Shown here: piece by piece, positions 42,223 through 52,763 of the stretch
Numbering within the stretch: the first letter of the stretch is position 1
How the letters are laid out: each line of letters starts with the position of its first letter
DNA from: Micromonosporaceae bacterium
GTDB taxonomy: Bacteria > Actinomycetota > Actinomycetes > Mycobacteriales > Micromonosporaceae
Direction: 5' to 3'
NCBI GenBank assembly: GCA_007130245.1
Contig: SLSW01000171.1
Coordinates: 1-61,230 of the forward strand
Length of the DNA stretch: 61,230 nucleotides
Made by a program: the position numbers and the translations under genes
Notes under the pieces: generated by a model
The model's database searches: none
Told to the model about the DNA's origin: nothing
Seen by the model: the letters and a program-made list of their open reading frames with translations, nothing else

Positions 42223-43074
42223 TCACTCCTCTGCGGGTCGGGGATCCATACGCTCCGCACCGGTGGCCGGCGCGGCCGGAGGCAGTCGTACTCCCTCCAG
42301 GAGGTAGCGGGTCTCGGTGGTGACCGCGGGCGCCGGATCCCCGTACGTGTCGACCGCCCATGCGGTGAGCGCAACCAGCACCTTCTCCGCCACCGCCGGC
42401 GCCGGGTTGACCCCACCGATCGACGTCTTGCCGCGCCACCAGTTGATGACCTGGGTGACCGTGACCGTCTCCGGCCAAGCGGCGGCGACCTGCGACGGCA
42501 GTGGCGCAGCGCGCTTGGCCTGCGCCAGTGCCAGCAGCCGCTGTGGGCGCCCACCGGTCGGGCCGGGTTGCAGCCCGTGTGCGGCCAGCAGGTCCCGCAG
42601 CTTGGCGCGGGCACGCGCCCGCGGCGAGTCCGGGCTGTGTTCGACCCGACCGCACAGCAGGACCGCGCCACGCGGATGCGCCACCCGCCGGATCTCGCGT
42701 ACCGCGTGCTCAGGGTGCAGCAGGTGCAGCACCCGCGACCCGAAGATCACTGATGCGCTACCCGTGCGTACCGGCCAGGAACGGTCGGCGTCGGCGTAGA
42801 GCAAGGTCGCCACCGCACCTGGGCGCAGGCGGGGCCGGAACACCTCGAGCATCGCCCGGGAGCTGTCGAAGCCGAGGTAGCGCCCTGGCGGCCGCGCCAG
42901 CCACTGTCCGATCACACCGGTGCCGGCACCGACCTCGACGAGCAGGTCGTCGGCGCCCAGTTCGCCGTGACGGCGTACCGCTGCCGCTACCCGGGCGGCG
43001 ACCTCCTCCGGCAATCCCGCCCGGCTCTCGAACACGCCGGCCTGATCGTCGTAGACGATGCGTACGCTTGCCAT
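42223..43074 (-). CDS. Class I SAM-dependent methyltransferase upstream of the storage-protein pair
   Basis: A 283-residue protein from ATG 43074 (AAGGTGATCAC upstream). Motif I is LLVEVGAGTGVIGQWLA, motif II is YLGFDSSRAMLEVF and the later phrase SASVIFGSRVLHLLHPEHAVREI is typical of the methyltransferase 11/25 group. The C-terminal 90 residues (VTVTQVINWWRGKTSIGGVNP...) are an added region around a conserved Trp pair. It is the first gene of the operon, only five bases ahead of the MosB-like gene, which ties it to storage-protein function in an unknown way. The 287-base region 43075-43361 ahead of it is shared with the divergent kinase and contains GACAAT...ATTGTC half-sites. Confidence 0.78.
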   Translation of the reverse strand: MASVRIVYDDQAGVFESRAGLPEEVAARVAAAVRRHGELGADDLLVEVGAGTGVIGQWLARPPGRYLGFDSSRAMLEVFRPRLRPGAVATLLYADADRSWPVRTGSASVIFGSRVLHLLHPEHAVREIRRVAHPRGAVLLCGRVEHSPDSPRARARAKLRDLLAAHGLQPGPTGGRPQRLLALAQAKRAAPLPSQVAAAWPETVTVTQVINWWRGKTSIGGVNPAPAVAEKVLVALTAWAVDTYGDPAPAVTTETRYLLEGVRLPPAAPATGAERMDPRPAEE

Positions 43075-43361
43075 GTGATCACCTTCTGGACGGGTAGGCA
43101 CCGCCCCAGGCCGGCCGGGCTACGGCCGCTGGGCTGTCGACAATAGACATCCGCACAGCTTTCCGTCGGCCCGGCGGGTGCAAGGCCCTGGTCTATGTCG
43201 AGATTGTCCTATGCGTTGAGTGCACACACCATTACGAAATCCCCCTAGTGAATGGTTACGGTGGTGGCCCGCACCGACGCTGCGGCCGCCGCCGGTTCCG
43301 TGTGCCCTGACCACCCCACCGGGTGTCGGCCGGTGCGAGGGTAGGCTGCACATTGATTGCC

Positions 43362-44825
<1,464 letters not shown>

Positions 44826-44831
44826 CCCACC

Positions 44832-46220
44832 TCAGCGCCCGGCCGCGCGCAGCACGGCCGCCACCGACCGGTCCACATCCTCGGTGGTGGTGGACCAGTT
44901 CGACACCGAGATCCGCATCGCCGCCTTCCCCTGCCAGCTGGTGCCGCCCATCCAGCACGTGCCGTCGGACTGCACGCGGGCGATGACCTCGCGGGTGTGC
45001 CCGTCGTGGTCGCCGTCGTCGGCGAGGAACCGCACCAGCACCTGGTTGAGCACGACGTCGTTGAGGATCTCCACCCGCCCGGCGGCCCCGAGCTGCTCGG
45101 CGAACCGGCGCGCGTGCGCGCAGCAACGCTCCACCAGCTCCGCCACCCCGGCACGCCCGAGCTGGCGCAGCGCCGCCCACACGCTGAAACCGCGAGCCCG
45201 GCGCGACAGCTCCGGCACCCAGTCCGAGGCGTCCCGGCGTACCTCGTCCCGCACCAGGTAGTCGGCGGTCAGCAGGCTGGTGGCGGCCCGGTGCGCGGCC
45301 GGATCGGCCACGAAGGCCAGACCGCTGTCGTAGGGGACGTTGAGCCACTTGTGGGCATCGGTGGCCCACGAGTCGGCGCGCTCCACCCCGTCGGTCAGGT
45401 GCCGCAGCGACGGCGCTGCCGCGGCCCACAGCCCGAACGCACCATCCACATGCACCCACGCGTCGTGCGCGTGCGCGATGTCGCAGATCTCGCCCACCGG
45501 GTCGAAAGCCCCGGTGTTGACCTCGCCCGCCTGCGCACACACGATGAGTGGCCGGCCGGCCAGCTCCCGCAGCACGGTGCCGAGCGCGTCCGCGCGCATC
45601 CGCCCCTGCGTGTCGACGGGCACCACGTGGACCCGCTCACTGCCCAGGCCCAGGTAGCGGAGCGACGCGCCGATGCTGACGTGACGTTGCGCTCCCACCA
45701 CCACCTCAATCGGCGGGGCGCCGAACAGACCCTGCCGCCCCACATCCCAGCCGGCCAGCTCCAGCACCCGGGAACGCGCCGCTGCCAGGCCCACCAGGTT
45801 GGCCATGGTGTCGCCGGTGGTGAACCCCACCGACACCCCCGGCGGCAGCCCGAGCAGGTCGCGCGCCCAGTCACCGGCGACCTCCTCCACCACGGCACCG
45901 GCCGGCGACAGCACATAGATTCCCGCGTTCTGGTCCCACGCCGCGGTCATCCAGTCCGCGGCCACCGACACCGGCAGGGCACCGCCGACAACGAAGCCGA
46001 AGAAGCGGCCACCGGCCGAATGGACCAGCCCGGGCTCCACCGCCGCGACCAGCTCATCCAGCACTCCGTGGGCATCGCTGGGATGCGCCGGCAGCGGGCC
46101 ACCGAGCCGCTCGCGCAGCTCAGCGTGGTCCACAGAGGCCGCCACCGGGCGGGTGTCCACGTCGTCGAGATACGTCGCCGCGTGGGTCGCGGCCGCGGCG
46201 AGCAGGTCGTGGGTGTCCAT
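44832..46220 (-). CDS. Pyridoxal phosphate-dependent decarboxylase (group II amino acid decarboxylase)
   Basis: A 462-residue enzyme from ATG 46220. The family core is visible: FTTGDTMANLVGLAAAR, the cofactor segment VHVDGAFGLWAAAA and the Schiff-base lysine in WATDAHKWLNVPYDSG. It resembles aromatic-L-amino-acid and glutamate-type decarboxylases, but the HKWLNVPYDSG form with the loop SLLTADYLVRDEV belongs to a subgroup whose substrate I cannot name. It converges with the kinase gene, leaving six bases between them. Confidence 0.85.
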   Translation of the reverse strand: MDTHDLLAAAATHAATYLDDVDTRPVAASVDHAELRERLGGPLPAHPSDAHGVLDELVAAVEPGLVHSAGGRFFGFVVGGALPVSVAADWMTAAWDQNAGIYVLSPAGAVVEEVAGDWARDLLGLPPGVSVGFTTGDTMANLVGLAAARSRVLELAGWDVGRQGLFGAPPIEVVVGAQRHVSIGASLRYLGLGSERVHVVPVDTQGRMRADALGTVLRELAGRPLIVCAQAGEVNTGAFDPVGEICDIAHAHDAWVHVDGAFGLWAAAAPSLRHLTDGVERADSWATDAHKWLNVPYDSGLAFVADPAAHRAATSLLTADYLVRDEVRRDASDWVPELSRRARGFSVWAALRQLGRAGVAELVERCCAHARRFAEQLGAAGRVEILNDVVLNQVLVRFLADDGDHDGHTREVIARVQSDGTCWMGGTSWQGKAAMRISVSNWSTTTEDVDRSVAAVLRAAGR

Positions 46221-46437
46221 GGCCACCAGGCTAGGTCCGCCGTGCCGGCTGCCAAGCGCCAATTCTGCCTTTCCGGCCCGCACCACGCAGACTCCCACCA
46301 GCCGTAATCCGGCCTCGCGCGACGGCGCCCTGCGAGTCGGCCGCGGGGGAGGTTTCGAGCTGACCCTCCGGCGGGTAGGCTGAGATCTTCGAGGACGGAT
46401 GGTAGCCAGCTCGACCCACCTTCGGGAGGTGGCAGGA

Positions 46438-46920
46438 ATGTTCCGCTCAGCCAACCACTCCGCGTCGAACGCCGCGCAACGTGCCCGCGAGGAGATGGGC
46501 GAGGCCTGGTCGCATCTGGTGGCCGCCGCCGAGCAGGGCGCCAGGCAGGCCGGCGAGACCACCCGACGGCAGAGTGCGCTCACGCGGGAACGCGCCGCCG
46601 CCGCAGCGCTGGCGTTGCGCGGCGAACAGCCGCCCTCCCCATGGCGGTGGCTGGCGGTGGGCCTGGCCGCGGGCATCGCCATCGGCTCCGCCGGGGCGGT
46701 CATCCTCAGCCGCCGGATGCAGGAGATGGACACCGAGGCGGTGAAGCAGCGGGCCAGCGAGGCCGTGGAGGCGGCACGGGAACGGACCAACGAGGTCGCG
46801 CAGAACGCCGCAGCGACCGCGCGCGACGCCGCGGGCCGGGTCACCGGCCGGTCCGGCGCCCCGTCGCCCACACCGGGCGAGACGGGCGGCGGCGGCACCA
46901 CCGACCAGTCGTCCGGATGA
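46438..46920 (+). CDS. Small membrane-anchored helical protein
   Basis: A 160-residue protein from ATG 46438, six bases after GGGAGGT. An amphipathic Ala/Arg/Glu-rich helix (SNAAQRAREEMGEAWSHLVAAAEQ) is followed by one membrane segment (WRWLAVGLAAGIAIGSAGAVIL) and then a second apolipoprotein-like helix (AVEAARERTNEVAQNAAATARDAAG). The tail is Gly/Thr/Pro-rich. Proteins with this pattern are common in actinobacteria without a known role. It lies 53 bases ahead of the acyltransferase and may be co-transcribed. Confidence 0.7.
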   Translation: MFRSANHSASNAAQRAREEMGEAWSHLVAAAEQGARQAGETTRRQSALTRERAAAAALALRGEQPPSPWRWLAVGLAAGIAIGSAGAVILSRRMQEMDTEAVKQRASEAVEAARERTNEVAQNAAATARDAAGRVTGRSGAPSPTPGETGGGGTTDQSSG

Positions 46921-46973
46921 TCGTCGAAGGCGGTTCCCGGCAGGGGGCCGCCCGCACGTGAGGTGACCGGTAC

Positions 46974-48380
46974 GTGAGCCGGCTGCGGGAGATCGCCGAG
47001 CGTACGCCGGCACGGCGGGAACGCCACATCGACCTGCTGCGAGCGGTCGCGATCATGGCGGTGGTGATCGGCCACTGGCTGGTGATCGCGGTGGAACCCA
47101 CCGAGGACACCATCGAGGGGTTCAGCGCGCTCGTCGAGGTGCAGTGGGGGCATCCGCTTTCCTGGCTGTTCCAGGTGATGCCGGTGTTCTTCATCGTCGG
47201 CGGATTCGCCAACGCCGCGTCGCTCACCTCGCACCGTCGCGACGGCGGTGTGGACGCCGGCTGGTTGCTCGACCGCAGCGCCCGCCTGGTGCAGCCCACC
47301 GCGGTGTTACTGGTCGTGCTGGGCGGCGGTGCGGTGGTAGCGCTGTGGCTGGGAGCGGACCCGGACCTGATCGGCACGGCGGTGTGGCTGGCGTCGCTGC
47401 CGCTATGGTTCCTGGTGGTCTACCTGGCTATGGTCTTTCTGACTCCGATCATGCACGCGCTGCACCGTCGCGCCGGGCTGGCCGTACCGGTGCTGCTGCT
47501 CGTGCCGGTGCTGGTCGGTGACGTGCTGCGGCTGAACCTTCACAACGAGGCGTTCGCGTACGGCAACTTTGTTTTCGCCTGGCTGGCCATCCACCAGATC
47601 GGCTTCAGCTGGCAGGATGGCCGGTTGCCCACCGGGGCGCGGGTGTCGGTGCCGCTGCTGACCGGCGGCCTGGCGGCGGTGGTGCTGCTCACCGTGGTCG
47701 GGCCCTACCCGATCAGCATGGTCACGGTGCCCGGCGCCGACGTGCAGAACTCGTCACCGCCCACGTTGGCTCTTTTGTCACTGGCCACCGCGCAGCTCGG
47801 GCTGGCGCTGCTCCTGCGCGGCCCCAGCGAACGCTGGCTGCAACGCACCCGACCGTGGACGGTGGTGGTCGCCATCAACGCGATCATCCTCACCCTGTTC
47901 TTGTGGCACATGGGGGCGGCCGTGCTGGCCACTCTCGGGCTCTACCTGGCCGGTCTGCTGCCCAGCCTGCCGGTGGGATCGGCGGCGTGGCTGTGGTGGC
48001 AGATTCCGTGGATCATGATCCTCGCGGTGGTGCTGGCCGGGCTGGTGGCGATCTTCGGCCGGATGGAGACCCGTGCGGCCGGGCCACCGCGCCACCGGCC
48101 GCCGATCCCGGCGAAGGCGGCGACCTGGATGGTGCGCACCGGCCCGGAGACCGCGGTGGCCACCGCCGGCTACCTCTTGGCGCTGCTCGGGTTGCTGTGG
48201 CAGGCCAACGCCGGCGAGGCGTATCACGGCCCGTTCGGGCTGCCCACCGGCTCGCTGCTGCTGTTCCTGGCCGGCGCCGCGGTGCTCTGGCTGGCCCGGG
48301 TGACCCGTACCGCCGCCGAGGAGCAGGACCTGGCGCACCGGTCGGGTCAGGCCGACTCCGGCCGGCGCAACAACAGGTAG
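46974..48380 (+). CDS. Membrane acyltransferase, acyltransferase 3 family
   Basis: A 468-residue polytopic protein starting at GTG 46974 after GAGGTGA. It has ten to twelve membrane helices. The first helix contains the family's RHIDLLRAVAIMAVVIGHW with the key His, and the second FFIVGGFANAAS precedes the conserved basic RSARLVQP. Such enzymes acylate sugars, lipids or antibiotics at the membrane. The last 34 bases overlap the convergent membrane-protein gene. The substrate is unknown. Confidence 0.84.
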   Translation: MSRLREIAERTPARRERHIDLLRAVAIMAVVIGHWLVIAVEPTEDTIEGFSALVEVQWGHPLSWLFQVMPVFFIVGGFANAASLTSHRRDGGVDAGWLLDRSARLVQPTAVLLVVLGGGAVVALWLGADPDLIGTAVWLASLPLWFLVVYLAMVFLTPIMHALHRRAGLAVPVLLLVPVLVGDVLRLNLHNEAFAYGNFVFAWLAIHQIGFSWQDGRLPTGARVSVPLLTGGLAAVVLLTVVGPYPISMVTVPGADVQNSSPPTLALLSLATAQLGLALLLRGPSERWLQRTRPWTVVVAINAIILTLFLWHMGAAVLATLGLYLAGLLPSLPVGSAAWLWWQIPWIMILAVVLAGLVAIFGRMETRAAGPPRHRPPIPAKAATWMVRTGPETAVATAGYLLALLGLLWQANAGEAYHGPFGLPTGSLLLFLAGAAVLWLARVTRTAAEEQDLAHRSGQADSGRRNNR

Positions 48381-48937
48381 GCCAGTCCCGCGGCGGCCGC
48401 GGTCGCGGCCAGCACACCCACCAGGATGTACGCACTGGGCGGCCAGTCCGTCTGCGTGGCAGGCAGTGCCACGATGCCGGCGCCTACCACCACCGACACG
48501 CCGAGCACCGCACCGGCGCGCGCCAGCCAGTGGCGCAGCACCGCGGCCGACAGCAGCGTGTCGGTGCGCACCTGGGCGGCCAGCGCCGCGGTGGTGTGAT
48601 GCAGGTAGAGCAGCGCGGCGACCAGCCCGACCTCCACCAGCGACACCACACCCTGCCCGACCGCCACCACCAACGCCGCTACCGCGGCGAACTCGAGCAG
48701 GCCGACCCAGATCGTGCCCGGCCATCCGGTTGCCAGGCTCGCCAGCACCATCGCCAGCACCAGTCCACCGACCGGGTTCACGACCGGTGCGGCGGCGATC
48801 ACCAGCGCGGCGACGCCGGTGAGCCAGACGACCGCGCGTACCGCCAGCCCGACGGGTGTGACGCGCCGCGCCCAGGCGTCCAGCCGGCGGGCATAGTAGC
48901 GGAACCGGCGCACCAGCACGTGGTCACCGACGCTCAT
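48347..48937 (-). CDS. Membrane protein, last gene of the MoxR/DUF58 operon
   Basis: A 196-residue protein from ATG 48937, which overlaps the DUF58 stop (ATGA). It has about five hydrophobic helices (AVRAVVWLTGVAALVIAAAPVV, GLVLAMVLASLATGWPG, LLEFAAVAALVVAVGQG, VEVGLVAALLYLHHTTAALAA, YILVGVLAATAAAAGLAYLLL). No family is identified. The strict coupling indicates it works with the DUF58/MoxR genes. Confidence 0.7.
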   Translation of the reverse strand: MSVGDHVLVRRFRYYARRLDAWARRVTPVGLAVRAVVWLTGVAALVIAAAPVVNPVGGLVLAMVLASLATGWPGTIWVGLLEFAAVAALVVAVGQGVVSLVEVGLVAALLYLHHTTAALAAQVRTDTLLSAAVLRHWLARAGAVLGVSVVVGAGIVALPATQTDWPPSAYILVGVLAATAAAAGLAYLLLRRPESA

Positions 48938-50270
48938 CGCGCCAGCACCCGAGACGTGACGGCCAGCCGGGACACATGGCGGAGCATCTGGTCCAGGCTG
49001 CCGCGACCGCGCCACGGTTCCACCGGGACGCCGACACCGCGCAACCGGTCGATGATGTTTTCGCGCTCCAGCCGCCACAGCCGCGCCCCCGCCGGCGACC
49101 AGGGCCCGTGGTATGCCGGACGGATCCGCTCCGGCAGCGTGTCCACGGCCACCATCGAGCGCCCGGTGCGCACCAGCACCGCCAGCATGTTCGCGCTCTC
49201 CGCGTCCAGCATCGGCGTCAACACCACCACCAGGGCACCCGGCGGCTGCAGCACGGTCGAGAACAACCGGCCACCGGGTGCGTACGCGCGGCCAACGTTT
49301 CGGACATCGATGTCCAACCTGACCAGCCACTCCAGCGCCGCCAGTAACTGGCGGCGGCCGGTGCCGGCGCGCAACCGGCGCAGTCGGGCGCCGAACTCGA
49401 CCAGCGCCACCCGGTCACCCTGCCGGGTGTAGTAGTCGGTAATGGCCGCCGCCGCCCGCACGGTCGCGTCGGCGACGCTGTCCGGCCCGTCCACCCCACC
49501 GGACACCCCGGCCTCGTGACGGGAGTCCAGCACCAGCACCACGTCGGCGTCGCGTTCGGACAGCGTGGAGTTGACGTGGATGTCGCCGGTGCGTTGGGTG
49601 ACCCGCCAGTTGATGCGCCGCAACCGGTCCCCGACCTGGAACAGCCGCACGTCGGCGAGCTCTCCGTCGGTGCCCGGGCGCCGGGAACGGTGGATGCCGG
49701 AGACACCGGAGGCGCGCGGCAGCATCTCCTCCGAGTCGAACATGTCGGTCAACGGATATACCGACAGCGGCGCGGCCGGCAGTGCGGTCCGCTCCGCGAC
49801 CAGCAGCCCGTCGCAGGCGCTGAGGCGCACCGTGGCCGGCCCGATGCGTTGCGGGCCCCACCGTTTCGCGGTGCCGGTCAACCGCACCGTGCTGGTGTCC
49901 GCTTCCCGGAGCAGGGACGCGAAATGCCCGGCGCCGTGCCGCAGCCGGATCCACTCCGACACCTCGGTGTTGACCACACACAGCAGCGGCACCCGGTCGT
50001 CGCCGCGCGCGACCTGCACCCGCGCGCTGACCTCACCGTTCTCGACACTGGTCGGCTGGTCCAGCGACAGCGACGGCTGCGCCTCCGCCACCGGGCGCCT
50101 GGCCAGCGACAGCGCCGTGCCCACCGCGAACGGCACCGCCAGCAGCACCAGTTCCACCTGCCCGATCAGCACCGCTGCCAGCAGCGGCACCGTGGCCAGC
50201 GCGCCGCCGCGACGCAACGCCCGCGTCGGGCGCCACGGCCGGCTCGTCGACTGCTCGGCGGGGGCGGCGT

Positions 50271-50274
<4 letters not shown>
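48934..50274 (-). CDS. DUF58 domain protein (von Willebrand factor A-like)
   Basis: A 446-residue protein from ATG 50274, overlapping the moxR-type stop. Two short membrane helices at the N-terminus (GGALATVPLLAAVLIGQVELVLLAVPFAVGTAL) are followed by a beta-rich region. The DUF58 core is next: GVSGIHRSRRPGTDGELADVR, VGDRLRRINWRVTQRTGD and a VWA-like strand VVLVLDSRHE with GDRVALVEFGARLR. DUF58 proteins work with MoxR AAA ATPases, thought to be chaperone-like systems for metal or complex assembly. Confidence 0.85.
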
Positions 50275-51353
<1,079 letters not shown>

Positions 51354-51956
51354 TCAGATCTCCTCCATGCGGGTGATGAGCCGGTCCAGCTCGTGCGGCG
51401 TCGGGGTGCGCGGCAACGGCTCGGTGAGGAATTCGTACAGCGGCTCGCCCAGGATCTCCCGCGCGCGGGCGGGCTCGTCCGCCAGGCGCACCCCGTGACG
51501 CAGCCGCAACCGCTGGCCCACCAGGGTCACCAGCCGGGCCCGGACCACCCGGGTGAACCATTCCGTGTCGCCGCTCGTGGCCTCCAGCCGCCGCCGCCAC
51601 CGCTCCACCTGGGTGAACGGTGGCGTACCAAGCTCAGCCGCGACCGGGTCGCGGTACGGGTCCGGGTGGTCCGGCGGGCCGCGCAGCACGTGCAGCATCC
51701 AGGGCACCAGTAAGAGCGCGAACGCCAGCGCCCACAGCTGCGGGAACGGGATCCGGTACAGCGCCAGCGTGAGCGCCAGGTAGACCAGGCCGCTGGCACC
51801 GGCGGACACCACGGCCGCCAGCACCGCCGCCCGCAACGCCCAGGATCGGGGGTCTCCGCGCATCTGCGGACCCCGCACCAGCAACGCCAGGCTGCGGCCC
51901 AGGCGGCGGCGCCGACGGGGTGTCTCCGGCAGCACGTCGCTCAGCATCTGGCTCAT
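51354..51956 (-). CDS. Hypothetical membrane protein of the MoxR operon
   Basis: A 200-residue protein from ATG 51956, overlapping the DUF4129 stop (ATGA); its own stop touches the MoxR start. A basic N-terminus leads to two membrane helices (RAAVLAAVVSAGASGLVYLALTLALY and LWALAFALLLVPWMLHVL). A cytoplasmic helical domain rich in Arg follows (RWRRRLEATSGDTEWFTRVVRARL, RLADEPARAREILGEPLYEFL). This C-terminal pattern recurs beside MoxR genes in actinobacteria. Confidence 0.72.
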   Translation of the reverse strand: MSQMLSDVLPETPRRRRRLGRSLALLVRGPQMRGDPRSWALRAAVLAAVVSAGASGLVYLALTLALYRIPFPQLWALAFALLLVPWMLHVLRGPPDHPDPYRDPVAAELGTPPFTQVERWRRRLEATSGDTEWFTRVVRARLVTLVGQRLRLRHGVRLADEPARAREILGEPLYEFLTEPLPRTPTPHELDRLITRMEEI

Positions 51957-52675
51957 CGCCGGCTCCAGGGTGCGGCGTCGGCCAGCGGCGCGAGTTCGGC
52001 GTCCACGTCGCGCAACGCCCGCCTGGCCACCCGCAGCAGATCGTCGCCGACCTCCGCCGGCGCGTAGCGGGCCCGGCGGTACGCCTCGGCGAGCTGCTCC
52101 AATGCCTCGCGGCTGACCTGGTACCGGGACAGCAGGCGACTTACCAGGTCAGCCGGCGTGTCGGACGCCAACCGAGCGGTGCCGACCGCGGCCGCGACCC
52201 GCTCCAGGCGCAGCCAACAGGCGATGACCGCGCGCCGGGCGTCGCCGCCGGCGTCGATGTCGGCCAGGCCCGCCTGCAGCGCGTCGCGTACCTCCTGCGC
52301 CGCGGCGGCCCCGCCGGGCTGGGTGGCCGGCGCCCCGACCGCCTGCTCGTGGACCGGTTCGGTGAGCAGCCCCCGTAGCCAGTGGAACGCCAGATAGGCC
52401 AGCATGCTCACCACCAGCAGGAGCATCAGGACCGCATACACCACCGCGAGCACCGCCAGCGCCCGGCTCTCCTGCCGGTCGTCGTCGACCGCCCGATCCG
52501 GTGGCCGCAGGACCGGTTCCTCCTCCTCCCCGGTGGGCTCGACGAGTTCGGGACCGGGCGGGGGCGGTGGCAGCGTCCGTCCGGTCACCCCGGGCCCGGT
52601 GGTGGCCACCGCGGCCAGCGACAGCGCCAGCACCACCAGCAGCACCGGCAGCCAGCGCCGCAGCTGACGCTCCAT
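51953..52675 (-). CDS. DUF4129-type membrane protein
   Basis: A 240-residue protein from ATG 52675, seven bases after GGGGAGAGG. It has an N-terminal membrane segment (LPVLLVVLALSLAAVA), a Pro/Glu-rich external loop and a second helix (LAVVYAVLMLLLVVSMLAYLAFHW). The cytoplasmic DUF4129 helix bundle has the hallmark phrases AVIACWLRLERVAAAVG, DTPADLVSRLL and LAEAYRRARYAPAEV. It begins the MoxR/DUF58 operon, 88 bases after the tricorn protease gene on the same strand. Confidence 0.85.
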   Translation of the reverse strand: MERQLRRWLPVLLVVLALSLAAVATTGPGVTGRTLPPPPPGPELVEPTGEEEEPVLRPPDRAVDDDRQESRALAVLAVVYAVLMLLLVVSMLAYLAFHWLRGLLTEPVHEQAVGAPATQPGGAAAAQEVRDALQAGLADIDAGGDARRAVIACWLRLERVAAAVGTARLASDTPADLVSRLLSRYQVSREALEQLAEAYRRARYAPAEVGDDLLRVARRALRDVDAELAPLADAAPWSRR

Positions 52676-52763
52676 CGCCTCTCCCCTGTTCGTCAACGAG
52701 TCTGGCCCGTGTCACCCACCAGACGCCGCGGGGCACCGCTGCGGTTGCCGCGCGCCGCCCCGG

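Noticed and set aside
43102-43361. Small gene or RNA in the 260-base divergent gap
   Set aside because: No frame with a ribosome site and no stable hairpin or tRNA-like pattern was found; only loose GACAAT/ATTGTC half-sites are present.
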